From an uncultured Faecalibacterium sp. (GTDB taxonomy: Bacteria; Bacillota; Clostridia; Oscillospirales; Ruminococcaceae), in assembly GCA_934512105.1 (NCBI GenBank), contig CAKSWQ010000005.1, forward strand, positions 1 to 64,000: a DNA stretch of 64,000 nucleotides, written 5' to 3'. Made by a program: the position numbers and the translations under genes. The notes below the pieces were generated by a model. That model saw nothing but the letters and a program-made list of their open reading frames with translations. It was not told the origin of the DNA and searched no databases. Below, one piece after another: positions 8,699 through 16,757 of this stretch (its first letter is position 1; each line of letters starts with the position of its first letter).

Positions 8699-9744
8699 GC
8701 TACGAAAAACAGAATTTTGTGGACGGCCAGACTCTGACGGCCGCCCATCTGAACCACATGGAAGCAGGCATCGCAGCGGCATCAGTCAATAAGGGCGACT
8801 CCGGTGCCGGAATCAGCGAGACCGCAAAAGAGCTGCTGCTGAACCTGTTTGAAGACGCAGCCTACAAGACCAGCGATGCGCAGGATACCCTGAACGCCCT
8901 GCGGGCAGAGTGGGGCGGCAGTGCACAGGAGGTTCCGGTACAGAGCGTAAGCCTGAGCGCCGCGACCATGGCCCTGAACGAGGGTGAGAGCAAGACCCTG
9001 ACCGCCACGGTGCTGCCCGCGAATGCCACCAGCCGTGTGGTGGTGTGGCGCGTTTCTCCCACCGGTTTTGCCACGGTGGAAAAAGGCAAGGTGACTGCCG
9101 TAAAGGAGGGCAGCTGCACTGTGACCGCCACCGCAGGCGGCAAGAGCGCAAGCTGTACGGTGACGGTGGTGGCAGTCGAAACGGCAGAGCTGATCTACGA
9201 CCTGCCCGGCGAGACGGCGCTGAGCACCGGTTTTGACACCGGACTGAAGCTGCTGGAACATGCCGCCACCGAAACACCGCAGTACACCATTCTGCTGGAT
9301 CTGAAGCCCAGCGACAGCTACGAAGCCAATACATGGACACAGGTGGTGCACTGCATGACAGAAACCGGCCAGTCGTGGACGACTACGGGCATCAATGTAG
9401 GCATCAACCCCAATGCCGGAACGCTGGGATTTACTTATTACCGTCAGACGGGGCTTAACCTGTGCGACACCATTGCGCACTTTAAGACGCGCACGCGGTA
9501 TGCGATGCAGATCGATGGGAAGAATTTCCGGGGTGGGAGCACCCACTGTGCACTGAGCGGCTGGAATACCACCGGTTACTCGCTTTCTAACATACCGGAA
9601 AGTATGCTGATCGGCGGCGCGCGGGAACCGAACAGTACCAACATCGTCCGATGTCTGGACGGCACGCTGTACCAGTGCAAGGTGTATAAGGGCCTGCTGA
9701 GCGATGCCAAGGTGAAGGCGTTCATTCAGGAGGGCACTGTATGA
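8695..9744 (+). CDS. phage-type protein with Big_2 Ig-like domain and concanavalin-A-like lectin domain
   Basis: A 349-residue protein in a translationally coupled string (4-base ATGA overlaps at both ends). The N-terminal ~75 residues begin QNFVDGQTLTAAHLNHME, a common start of phage appendage proteins. A bacterial Ig-like Big_2 domain spans ~80-160 (VQSVSLSAATMALNEGES through SCTVTVVAV). Residues ~165-349 are beta-rich with the pattern of LamG/ConA-like carbohydrate-binding domains, ending DGTLYQCKVYKGLLSDAKVK. The likely role is adhesion to cell-surface glycans as part of a tail or extracellular appendage. Confidence 0.72.
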   Translation: MSYEKQNFVDGQTLTAAHLNHMEAGIAAASVNKGDSGAGISETAKELLLNLFEDAAYKTSDAQDTLNALRAEWGGSAQEVPVQSVSLSAATMALNEGESKTLTATVLPANATSRVVVWRVSPTGFATVEKGKVTAVKEGSCTVTATAGGKSASCTVTVVAVETAELIYDLPGETALSTGFDTGLKLLEHAATETPQYTILLDLKPSDSYEANTWTQVVHCMTETGQSWTTTGINVGINPNAGTLGFTYYRQTGLNLCDTIAHFKTRTRYAMQIDGKNFRGGSTHCALSGWNTTGYSLSNIPESMLIGGAREPNSTNIVRCLDGTLYQCKVYKGLLSDAKVKAFIQEGTV

Positions 9745-10502
9745 TCTACGATATACAGGGCAACCCCCTGAACGCGGCAGGCGGCAACGTACTGTACGGC
9801 AAAAAGTATGTAGCCTGCGGAGACAGCTTTACCGCAGGAGACGCGAACGGTTACACAGACGCAAACGGCTGCATCGGCACAAGCTCGGACTTCTACGACC
9901 AGAAGCTGAAGGTATGGAAAACGTATCCGTGGTGGATTGCGAAGCGCAATGAGATGACGCTGGTGAACGAGGCGGTCAGCGGCTCCGTTTTCACTAACAT
10001 CACCGGGCGGCTTTCGCCATTTTCGGTGGAGCGGTACAAGGCGGTGCCGAAGGATGCAGACTACATCACCTTAATGTTCGGCCTGAACGAGTGCGAGCCG
10101 GACACGAAGCAGGGGTTTGACCCGGCTGCCATCATCGGCACAAAAACAGACACCACAAATGCAACGGTGTGGGGCGCATACAATATCGTTTTCGAATATT
10201 TCATGAAGAACATCCCCTACGCGAAGCTGGGCGTGATCCTTGCGGACGCATGGATGACCACGGCCTACCGGACAGCGGCTAAGGAGATCTGCGCCTACTG
10301 GGGTGTGCCGGTGCTGGACCTGAACGACGAAGAGCACCCGCTGCTGATTACCGCACACGGCGCAGGCCGCGCGAACACGAGCGCCAAGGCGCAGCAGCTG
10401 CGCAACAACGCTTTTAAGCTGACCGCAAATAACATCCACCCGGGTCTGCGGGGCCACGAATACCGCAGTACGATCATCGAGAACTGGATGCGTGGGCTAT
10501 AA
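9741..10502 (+). CDS. SGNH/GDSL-family hydrolase (first copy)
   Basis: A 253-residue SGNH-fold esterase. Block I is VACGDSFTAGD (nucleophile Ser), block III is FGLNECEPD (oxyanion Asn) and block V is NNIHPGLRGHEY (catalytic His). SGNH enzymes in phage appendages usually deacetylate host glycans. There is no signal peptide, as expected for a virion-associated or holin-released protein. It overlaps the preceding gene by ATGA. Substrate is unknown. Confidence 0.82.
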   Translation: MIYDIQGNPLNAAGGNVLYGKKYVACGDSFTAGDANGYTDANGCIGTSSDFYDQKLKVWKTYPWWIAKRNEMTLVNEAVSGSVFTNITGRLSPFSVERYKAVPKDADYITLMFGLNECEPDTKQGFDPAAIIGTKTDTTNATVWGAYNIVFEYFMKNIPYAKLGVILADAWMTTAYRTAAKEICAYWGVPVLDLNDEEHPLLITAHGAGRANTSAKAQQLRNNAFKLTANNIHPGLRGHEYRSTIIENWMRGL

Positions 10503-10517
10503 AAAGGGGGCGATAAG

Positions 10518-11195
10518 ATGGAAGTATACGACATTAACGGCCAGATTGTCAGTCCGCTGGCGGGAAAAAAGCTGTACGTTGCGGGCGACAGCATCGCCTA
10601 CGGCAAGGGCAGCGCTGGCGGCTACGGCAAGTGTATTGCAGACCGGTACGGCATGACACTGACCAACGAGGCGGTGGACGGCGCAACGCTGACCCCGAAC
10701 GTTAAAGTCAACGCATCCGGCGGCACCCGCAGCTGCATCAGCACGGTGGTGACAAACTCCACGGCGCTGGCAAAGGCAGACTACATTCTGCTGGAGGGCG
10801 GCGTGAACGATGCGTGGAACAATGCCGCAGTCGGCACACTGACCGAAGGGTTTACCACCTACGACGAAACGACCATGACCGGTGCATTGGAAAAGATGCT
10901 GGATTATCTGACAACGAATTACAGCGCAAAGCGCGTAGCCTATGTATTCCCGCATGGCGGGATGTTCAGCAGCACCGGCTTCGGATGGTACAAGACCTAC
11001 AAGCCTGCCATCCTTGCCGCACTGAAAAAATGGGGCGTGCCCTACGTTGACATTGCGGAAACCACCCCGCCCATGGGCGGCTCCGGCATCAGCGCACTGG
11101 GCGATAAATACACCAGCGACGGCACGCACCCCAACAAGGCGGGCTACGAGCGGTTTTACATGGAGCCCATCGCAGCGCTGCTGAAGCGGCTGTAA
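10518..11195 (+). CDS. SGNH/GDSL-family hydrolase (second copy)
   Basis: A 225-residue SGNH hydrolase 15 bases after the first. It shows LYVAGDSIAYGKG (block I Ser), LLEGGVNDAWNN (block III Asn) and YTSDGTHPNKAGYERF (block V Asp and His), so the triad is complete. Its N-terminus (VYDINGQIVSPLAGKKLYV) parallels that of the previous protein (IYDIQGNPLN...GKKYV), which suggests a tandem duplication followed by divergence. AAGGGGGCGATAAG precedes the ATG. Confidence 0.84.
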   Translation: MEVYDINGQIVSPLAGKKLYVAGDSIAYGKGSAGGYGKCIADRYGMTLTNEAVDGATLTPNVKVNASGGTRSCISTVVTNSTALAKADYILLEGGVNDAWNNAAVGTLTEGFTTYDETTMTGALEKMLDYLTTNYSAKRVAYVFPHGGMFSSTGFGWYKTYKPAILAALKKWGVPYVDIAETTPPMGGSGISALGDKYTSDGTHPNKAGYERFYMEPIAALLKRL

Positions 11196-11208
11196 GGGGG
11201 GGCGCACG

Positions 11209-11622
11209 ATGGCATTGCAGGCGTATTCTCTTGCCCGGGACGGCAGCACCACCCTCTCGCCGCACTTCCATGTGCGGGAGTTTCGCTGCAAGGACGGCAG
11301 CGACCCGGTTTTCATCGACACAGCACTGGTAGAACTGCTGGAGCGTATCCGGGAGCACTTCGAAAAACCAGTGACGATCACCAGCGCCTACCGCACCCCG
11401 GCGCACAACGCCAAGGCGGGCGGGGCAAAGTTCAGTCAGCACCTGTATGGCAGGGCAGCGGACATCCGGGTGCAGGGTGTGAGCGTGGAGGACGTAGCCG
11501 CCTACGCCGAAAGCCTGATGCCGGGCTGGGGCGGCGTAGGACGCTACCCCGTCAAGGCAGGCCGGGCAAAGGGCTGGGTGCACGTTGACACCCGGGCAGA
11601 CAAAGCCCGGTGGAGGGGGTGA
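11209..11622 (+). CDS. M15-family D-Ala-D-Ala-type peptidase (phage endolysin)
   Basis: A 137-residue single-domain peptidoglycan peptidase. It carries the M15 zinc motifs SQHLYGRAAD (His78, Asp85) and GWVHVD (His125, Asp127), plus TSAYRTPAHN. This is the Peptidase_M15_3 size and layout found in endolysins. It lacks a signal peptide and is followed at once by two small membrane proteins, the usual endolysin-holin arrangement. Function in lysis is strongly suggested by context. Confidence 0.85.
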   Translation: MALQAYSLARDGSTTLSPHFHVREFRCKDGSDPVFIDTALVELLERIREHFEKPVTITSAYRTPAHNAKAGGAKFSQHLYGRAADIRVQGVSVEDVAAYAESLMPGWGGVGRYPVKAGRAKGWVHVDTRADKARWRG

Positions 11623-11627
11623 GCGCG

Positions 11628-11846
11628 ATGACAAGCATCATCTCGGCCATCCTTGCGGGCGCGGTGACCCTGATCGGTGTACTGATCGCCAACAGCAAAA
11701 GCCAGGCGGTGACCGACACCAAGCTGGAAGAACTGACCCGGGAGGTGCGGGAGCATAACAACTTTGCCCGCCGCGTACCCATTTTAGAAGAACAGATGAA
11801 GGTGGCCAACCACCGCATCGCAGATCTGGAGAAAGAGAGGAACTGA
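11628..11846 (+). CDS. small membrane/coiled-coil protein, probable holin-associated
   Basis: About 72 residues: one N-terminal membrane segment (IISAILAGAVTLIGVLIANS), then a charged coiled coil (KLEELTREVREH...MKVANHRIADLEKERN). The start chosen is the ATG at 11628 behind GGAGGGGG; an upstream in-frame GTG at 11610 would overlap the endolysin gene. This layout matches the XhlA-type haemolysin/holin-accessory proteins that sit between endolysin and holin. Confidence 0.65.
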   Translation: MTSIISAILAGAVTLIGVLIANSKSQAVTDTKLEELTREVREHNNFARRVPILEEQMKVANHRIADLEKERN

Positions 11847-11850
11847 GCCT

Positions 11851-12105
11851 ATGAACGATACCCATTGCAAAATTTCTGCCGCCACGCTGGCGCGCACGGC
11901 TGCGCTGGCGCTGGCACTGACCAATCAGGTGCTGAGCGCCTGCGGCAAGCCCATGCTGCCCATCGAGAGTGCCACCGTAGAGCAGCTGGTGACCACCGGC
12001 CTGACCGTGACCGCCGCCCTTGTGGGCTGGTGGAAGAATAACTCCTTCACCCCGGAGGCCATCAAGGCAGACGGCTATCTGGAACAGCTGCGGGAGAAGA
12101 AGTAA
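11851..12105 (+). CDS. phage holin, SPP1/Bhl-like
   Basis: An 84-residue protein with two hydrophobic stretches (TLARTAALALALTNQVLSA and LVTTGLTVTAALVGWWKNN) separated by a short loop, and a C-terminus ending YLEQLREKK. The GWWKNNSFTPEAI motif is characteristic of SPP1-type holins. Last gene of the cassette, 4 bases after the coiled-coil protein and followed by a terminator. Confidence 0.8.
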   Translation: MNDTHCKISAATLARTAALALALTNQVLSACGKPMLPIESATVEQLVTTGLTVTAALVGWWKNNSFTPEAIKADGYLEQLREKK

Positions 12106-12146
12106 AGGCCGCCGCCGGGCAGGCGGGACGATTATTTTTGAATTTA

Positions 12147-12185
12147 GGGGGTCTGAAAAGCCTGCGGGCTTTTCAGACCCCCTTT
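12147..12185 (+). terminator. terminator of the phage-like cassette
   Basis: GGGGGTCTGAAAAG and CTTTTCAGACCCCC pair around CCTGCGGG, followed by TTT. It closes the 6473-12105 transcription unit. Confidence 0.8.
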
Positions 12186-12195
12186 CGTTGGGTAG

Positions 12196-12443
12196 CTTGA
12201 GCGAACGACAACCACCAGCTCCGCTGGTGGAGTAGAAAATGCTTTAGCTATAAGATTCGAGCGAAGCGAGATGACAAGGAAATTGTCATCTTAGAAGATG
12301 CACTTTGCAGTGTAGCTCGTTAGAGCGGTAGGGCAGGTAATGCAGATGAAAGATGCTTGCTCGTGGCCCCTTGCAGGGGCTTTGCTAGTAAAGTGCCCTT
12401 CTAGGGCTTACTCAAGCCACCGGCTCAGCCGGTGGTTTTGACT
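12196..12443 (+). mobile_element. hairpin-rich non-autonomous element, IS200/IS605-remnant-like
   Basis: About 250 bases with no gene. Its ends carry two related hairpins: CCACCAGC-TCC-GCTGGTGG at 12212-12230 and CCACCGGC-TCA-GCCGGTGG at 12417-12435. Between them are further hairpins (GACAAGGAAATTGTC near 12275, GCCCCTTGCAGGGGC near 12367, GCCCTTCTAGGGC near 12396). Subterminal imperfect palindromes without inverted terminal repeats are the hallmark of IS200/IS605 elements, and the compact stem-loops next to the right end recall the omega-RNA region at the 3' end of tnpB elements. No tnpA or tnpB is present. Boundaries are estimates. Confidence 0.5.
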
Positions 12444-12447
12444 ATAC

Positions 12448-12480
12448 AAAAAAACTCCCCCGGCGGGATGCCGGAGGAGC
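12448..12480 (-). terminator. terminator of the ECF S-component gene
   Basis: On the minus strand CTCCTCCGGC and GCCGGGGGAG pair around ATCCC and are followed by a run of seven T. Confidence 0.8.
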
Positions 12481-12537
12481 ATTCATTTTTCTATTCTAAA
12501 CACGGATGCGCCGCCCTGACATGGTGCGCAGCCGGTC

Positions 12538-13137
12538 TTACTTCAGGAACTTTGCCACGGCGCGGGCGACGATGCCGCCCAGAATGCCGGACACCAGAAA
12601 TTCGGCAACGCCCTGCACGCCAACCAGCAGCACCACGAACATGAAGGGGTTGGCAGCGCCCTTGACGGACACCAGATTCTGCACATAGTCGCAGCCGTAG
12701 AAGGCCAGCACGATGTAGCCCATGAAGAACAGGGTGTTCAGGGCGGGTGCGGTCATGGCGCTGAGGATGTAGCTCCAGGTGCGGGACTTGTCCAGCTTCT
12801 GCAGAGCCTTGAAGATCAGGCCGCAGCACAGACCCATGAGCATACGCATGCCTACACACAGGATAAAGGTGTTCAGCGGGCTGACCTGAAACAGTGCGCC
12901 GGTCATGGCGGATGCGCCGGTGATGGCATCGTAGAAGCTCACAGCGCCGAACACGCCGCCCAGCAGGGCACCCACGGCGGGGCCCATGGTGATGGCACCC
13001 ACGGCGATGGGCAGGGTGAGGAAGCTCATGTACAGCGGGCCCATGGGCACACTGCCCAGACCGACAAGCTTCATCACCAGTTCAATGGCCACCAGCAGGG
13101 CCACACGAGTCAAGGTCTTCGTATTGGTATTCTTCAT
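12538..13137 (-). CDS. ECF transporter S component, probably pantothenate (PanT-like)
   Basis: A 199-residue, Ala/Gly-rich integral membrane protein with about six membrane segments. The N-terminus TRVALLVAIELVMKLVG resembles the ECF S-component start that contacts the T subunit. S components bind one vitamin and share an external EcfAA'T module, which is not in this window. The same-strand upstream genes include coaX, and coaBC is adjacent, so pantothenate is the most economical substrate; the sequence itself does not prove this. AGGAGGAAA precedes the start by a few bases. Confidence 0.75.
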   Translation of the reverse strand: MKNTNTKTLTRVALLVAIELVMKLVGLGSVPMGPLYMSFLTLPIAVGAITMGPAVGALLGGVFGAVSFYDAITGASAMTGALFQVSPLNTFILCVGMRMLMGLCCGLIFKALQKLDKSRTWSYILSAMTAPALNTLFFMGYIVLAFYGCDYVQNLVSVKGAANPFMFVVLLVGVQGVAEFLVSGILGGIVARAVAKFLK

Positions 13138-13292
13138 AATTCAGTTTTCCTCCTGCTGCCGTTCCGCCCTTTGTTGTCGGATACGGCGCAAACCTGCCCG
13201 CTCTGTGCGGGTTTTGGGTGAATATTCAAATCTTTGGAAGCGCGTAGCTGTCAGGGCGTGTTCCAGAGAAAAATGCGTTAAAAAGCGGCTCT

Positions 13293-14276
13293 TCAGAACC
13301 GGTCGCCGGGGAAGCGCACCCCGGCGCTGCGGCGCGCCACTGTGAGCACCCGGCTCACCGCGATGCTGGTATCCAGCATCCGGGTGCACAGCTCTTGGTC
13401 TCCAGTGGTCATGGCGCGGTAAAAGGCCTCGAACTCTGCCGCCTGCCGGGGACGGTCCCCGTTCAGGTTGTAGTGCTCCTCCCTGCCCTCGTTGGGATGG
13501 AAGGTCACGCCGCCGCAGTAGTTCGGGGTGGATTTTTGCAGGATATAGCCCTTGGTGCCCTGAATGATGCAGCGGGCAGGGGCTGCGCAGTCCTTGGCGG
13601 CAAGGCTTATGGCCTTAAAGCCGCTGTAATCCAGCATCAGCACACCGCTGGTGTCGATGTTGCGCTCCATGTTGGCGGCATACACCGCCTTGTTGGGCTC
13701 ACCGAACAGACCCACGATGTAACTGACGTTGTACACGCCCAAGTCCATCAGAGCGCCGCCCGCGCACAGCGGGTCGAACACCGGCGGGGTCTGCCCATTG
13801 CAAAAGGCGTCGTACCGGCTGGAATACTGGCTGAAGCTGCACTGCACCATGCGCACTGTGCCCACCCGGGGCAGCAGCTCCCGGAGCTTGGCGTAGTTGG
13901 GCTGGTACTGAGTGGTGATCGCCTCAAAGAGGAATAACCGCTTGCGCTGTGCCAGCGCAGCCAGTTCCTCGGTCTCGGCGGCAGTCACCGCCATGGGCTT
14001 TTCCACAATGACGTGCTTGCCCGCTTCCAGCGCCACCCGGGCGTAGCGGGCGTGTTGCAAATTGGGCACGGCGATATAGACCGCATCCACCCATTGCAGC
14101 AGCTCAAAAAAATTGGTGGTGTGCTGTGGAATCTGATATTGTGCACACAGCTCTGCGGCCTTTGCCGCCGAGCGCGGGGTGCTGCACACCGCCTGCACAG
14201 TAAACGGCGTGTGCTCCACAAGCCATGGCAAAAATTCCTGCACGATTTTACCCGTGCCAAGAATGCCCAGTTTCAT
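13293..14276 (-). CDS. Gfo/Idh/MocA-family NAD(P)-dependent oxidoreductase
   Basis: A 327-residue Rossmann-fold dehydrogenase. GILGTGKI at the N-terminus is the nucleotide-binding loop. HVIVEKPMAVT is the family EKP signature, contributing the catalytic Lys. GGALMDLGVYNVSY is the typical C-terminal-domain sequence (GGxxxDxGxY). Length is normal. It lies 28 bases downstream of coaX on the same strand, perhaps co-transcribed by chance. These enzymes oxidise or reduce sugars, inositols or dihydrodiols; the substrate cannot be deduced here. Confidence 0.88.
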   Translation of the reverse strand: MKLGILGTGKIVQEFLPWLVEHTPFTVQAVCSTPRSAAKAAELCAQYQIPQHTTNFFELLQWVDAVYIAVPNLQHARYARVALEAGKHVIVEKPMAVTAAETEELAALAQRKRLFLFEAITTQYQPNYAKLRELLPRVGTVRMVQCSFSQYSSRYDAFCNGQTPPVFDPLCAGGALMDLGVYNVSYIVGLFGEPNKAVYAANMERNIDTSGVLMLDYSGFKAISLAAKDCAAPARCIIQGTKGYILQKSTPNYCGGVTFHPNEGREEHYNLNGDRPRQAAEFEAFYRAMTTGDQELCTRMLDTSIAVSRVLTVARRSAGVRFPGDRF

Positions 14277-14304
14277 AATGCTCTCCCTTATTCCTCTTGT
14301 CCCC

Positions 14305-15195
14305 TCAGCCTACCAGCGCCTCCGGCTCGCGGCGGGTGCGGCGGTTGGGGTACGGGTGCTTTGCCCGGGGGCGTCCCTGCTGACCGTAGTGTCTGCCGCC
14401 GCCATGGCTGCGGCCGTGCTCCTGCGGGGCGTTCAGCTGGTACAGCAGTGCCAGCCCCTTCATCAGCAGCTCCGGGTCATAGGTCAGGGGGTGGCGGCAC
14501 AGCGGGGTGACGTACTTTGCCAGCCCGCCGGTGACCACCAGTGTAGCCGGGCAGCCCAGCTCCTCCTCAATGCGCTGCACCATACCGTCAATGAGCACGG
14601 CGGTGCCCAGCACCGAGCCGGACAGCATACAGCTTTCGGTATTGGTGCCGATGGCTTTTTTCGGGGAGCCCAGATGCACCTGCGGCAGCTGGGCGCAGCG
14701 CTCGCCCAACGCGCGCAGCCCGGTGGAAAGGCCGGGGCAGATCACGCCGCCCCGGAATACCCGGTCTTTGTCCACCACATTAAAGGTGGTGGCGGTGCCA
14801 AGGTCTACCGTGACGACCGGCAGCGGAAAGTTTGCCGCCGCGTAGGCGGCATCCACCAGCCTGTCCTTGCCCACGGCGCGGGGCTCGTCCACCCCTATGG
14901 TCAGCCCGGTGCGGATGTCCGGCGAAACAATGACCGGCTTTTTGCCGGTGTAGTGACGGGCGCACTCGGCCAGTGCCCCGGTGATCTGGGGCACTACGCT
15001 GGTAAGCACCGCACCCTCAAAGCGCATGGGGCGCTCCGGGTGGCGGCGGTGCGCAAAAATTTTATCCATTTCGGCACGATATTCCGCAGCCGTGCGGGTG
15101 CGCACCGTGTCCATGCGCGCCACAAAGCATACACGTCCGTCCCGGATGCCCCCAAGGGCGACGGTGGTGTTGCCTATATCAATGGCTAAGATCAT
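14305..15195 (-). CDS. coaX: type III pantothenate kinase
   Basis: Phosphorylates pantothenate in the first step of CoA synthesis. LAIDIGNTTVALGG at the N-terminus is the ATPase-fold phosphate loop, GKDRLVDAAYAA and TVDLGTATTFNVVD are CoaX motifs, and FRGGVICPGLSTGLRAL follows. The start is the ATG at 15195 with AAGGAAAA about 8 bases upstream; a longer upstream reading has no ribosome site. The protein is 296 residues, whereas CoaX usually ends near 255. The extra ~41 residues (from about 256) are rich in Arg, His, Gly and Pro and look disordered. Divergent from coaBC. Confidence 0.93.
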   Translation of the reverse strand: MILAIDIGNTTVALGGIRDGRVCFVARMDTVRTRTAAEYRAEMDKIFAHRRHPERPMRFEGAVLTSVVPQITGALAECARHYTGKKPVIVSPDIRTGLTIGVDEPRAVGKDRLVDAAYAAANFPLPVVTVDLGTATTFNVVDKDRVFRGGVICPGLSTGLRALGERCAQLPQVHLGSPKKAIGTNTESCMLSGSVLGTAVLIDGMVQRIEEELGCPATLVVTGGLAKYVTPLCRHPLTYDPELLMKGLALLYQLNAPQEHGRSHGGGRHYGQQGRPRAKHPYPNRRTRREPEALVG

Positions 15196-15301
15196 AATTC
15201 TGTTTTCCTTTTCAAAATAAAAGAAAAGAACCGGTTTGCTCTTTGTCAAGCGTATTTTACCGCATTTTTGCTCAGGATACAAGTTCCCGGCAAAGATTTT
15301 G

Positions 15302-15330
15302 TTGTGCTGGTGGAAGTTTTGCATTATACT
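15302..15330 (+). promoter_or_regulatory. putative sigma-A promoter of coaBC
   Basis: TTGTGC (15302-15307), 17-base spacer, TATACT (15325-15330), about 50 bases before the coaBC start. Confidence 0.5.
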
Positions 15331-15379
15331 AAGGTAAGATATGTGGAAAAGAACTGTTTTTCCGGGAGGTAAACGAACC

Positions 15380-16576
15380 ATGGATCTGAACGGCAAGTGC
15401 GTCCTGCTGGGCGTGAGCGGCGGTATTGCCGCCTATAAGATGGCCAATGTGGCCAGTGCACTGCGCAAACTGGGTGCGGATGTAGAGGTCATTATGACCC
15501 GGAACGCCACCCAGTTCATCACCCCTCTCACCTTTGAGACCCTGACCGGCCACAAGTGCATGGTGGACACCTTTGACCGGGATTTCAAGTTTGAGGTCAC
15601 CCACATCTCGCTGGCAAAAAAGGCGGATGTGATCTTAGTCGCCCCCGCCACTGCCAACGTCATTGCCAAAATGGCGCACGGCATTGCGGACGATATGCTT
15701 ACCACCGTGGTGCTGGCTGCCAAGTGCCCGAAGCTGGTAGCCCCCGCCATGAACACCGGGATGCTGGAAAACCCCATCACGCAGGATAACCTTGCCACGC
15801 TGGAGCGGTACGGCTTTACCGTCATCCCCTCCGAAAGCGGTGTGCTGGCCTGCAAGGATGTGGGCAGCGGACGCCTGCCCAAGGAGGAAGTGCTGCTGGA
15901 GCACATCCTGCACACCATCGCCCGCCCGAAGGATCTGGCAGGGCTGCGCATTGCCGTGACCGCCGGCCCCACGCAGGAGGCGCTGGACCCGGTGCGCTAC
16001 CTGACCAACCACTCCACCGGCAAGATGGGCTACGCCCTTGCCCGCGCCGCCGCCATGCGGGGCGCAGAAGTGACCCTGATCCACGGGCAGACCGCGCTGC
16101 CGCCGGTCAAATTTACCACCGATGTGCCGGTGACCAGTGCCCGGCAGATGTACGAGGCAGTGACCAGCCGCTTTGACACCACCGATGTGCTCATCATGGC
16201 CGCTGCCGTGGCGGACTACCGCCCTGCCACCGTGGCAGACGACAAGATCAAAAAGAAGGAGGGAGACCTCTCCATCCCGGTGGAGCGCACCGAGGATATC
16301 CTTGGCACCATCGGCCCCCGCAAGACCCACCAGTTCCTGTGCGGTTTTTCCATGGAGACCCGGGATCTTGTGGAAAACTCTTCCGCGAAGCTTGCCAAGA
16401 AGAATCTGGACATGGTGGTGGCCAACAACCTCAAGGTGGCTGGTGCAGGCTTTGGGGTGGACACCAATGTGGTCACCTTCATCACCCCGGACGGCACCCG
16501 GGAGCTGCCCCTGATGAGCAAGGCAGACGTGGCCGATGCCATTCTGGACGAGATCCTGCGGCGGAAGGCAAAGTAA
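15380..16576 (+). CDS. coaBC: bifunctional phosphopantothenoylcysteine decarboxylase / phosphopantothenate-cysteine ligase
   Basis: Two consecutive steps of CoA synthesis in 398 residues. The N-terminal CoaC half has GVSGGIAAYK, THISLAKKADVILVAPATAN and APAMNTGMLENP (the PAMN motif). The C-terminal CoaB half begins about residue 185 with VTAGPTQEALDPVRYLTN and HSTGKMGYALA, and contains AAAVADYRP and KIKKK. The start ATG at 15380 follows GGGAGG. With coaX opposite and the ECF S component nearby this forms a pantothenate-to-CoA cluster. Confidence 0.96.
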   Translation: MDLNGKCVLLGVSGGIAAYKMANVASALRKLGADVEVIMTRNATQFITPLTFETLTGHKCMVDTFDRDFKFEVTHISLAKKADVILVAPATANVIAKMAHGIADDMLTTVVLAAKCPKLVAPAMNTGMLENPITQDNLATLERYGFTVIPSESGVLACKDVGSGRLPKEEVLLEHILHTIARPKDLAGLRIAVTAGPTQEALDPVRYLTNHSTGKMGYALARAAAMRGAEVTLIHGQTALPPVKFTTDVPVTSARQMYEAVTSRFDTTDVLIMAAAVADYRPATVADDKIKKKEGDLSIPVERTEDILGTIGPRKTHQFLCGFSMETRDLVENSSAKLAKKNLDMVVANNLKVAGAGFGVDTNVVTFITPDGTRELPLMSKADVADAILDEILRRKAK

Positions 16577-16757
16577 TGCTGCCGGGATTTTGTTGTACAC
16601 ATATCACAAAAATCACAGAATATTTATGGTTCTTTCCGAAAATTCGGCCTTACCTGTTTATTTTATGCTGCAAAAATTATATAATAAGGGTGTGTCCCTA
16701 TGTTTGGAAGGAATCGGTCTGCACTGCAGCCGTTAATATTCGGAGGAGAGTCTTACT

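Noticed and set aside
12312-12345. tRNA-like D-arm pattern GTAGCTCGTTAGAGCGGTAG in the hairpin-rich element
   Set aside because: No acceptor stem, anticodon arm or T arm can be built around it; treated as part of the IS200-like remnant.
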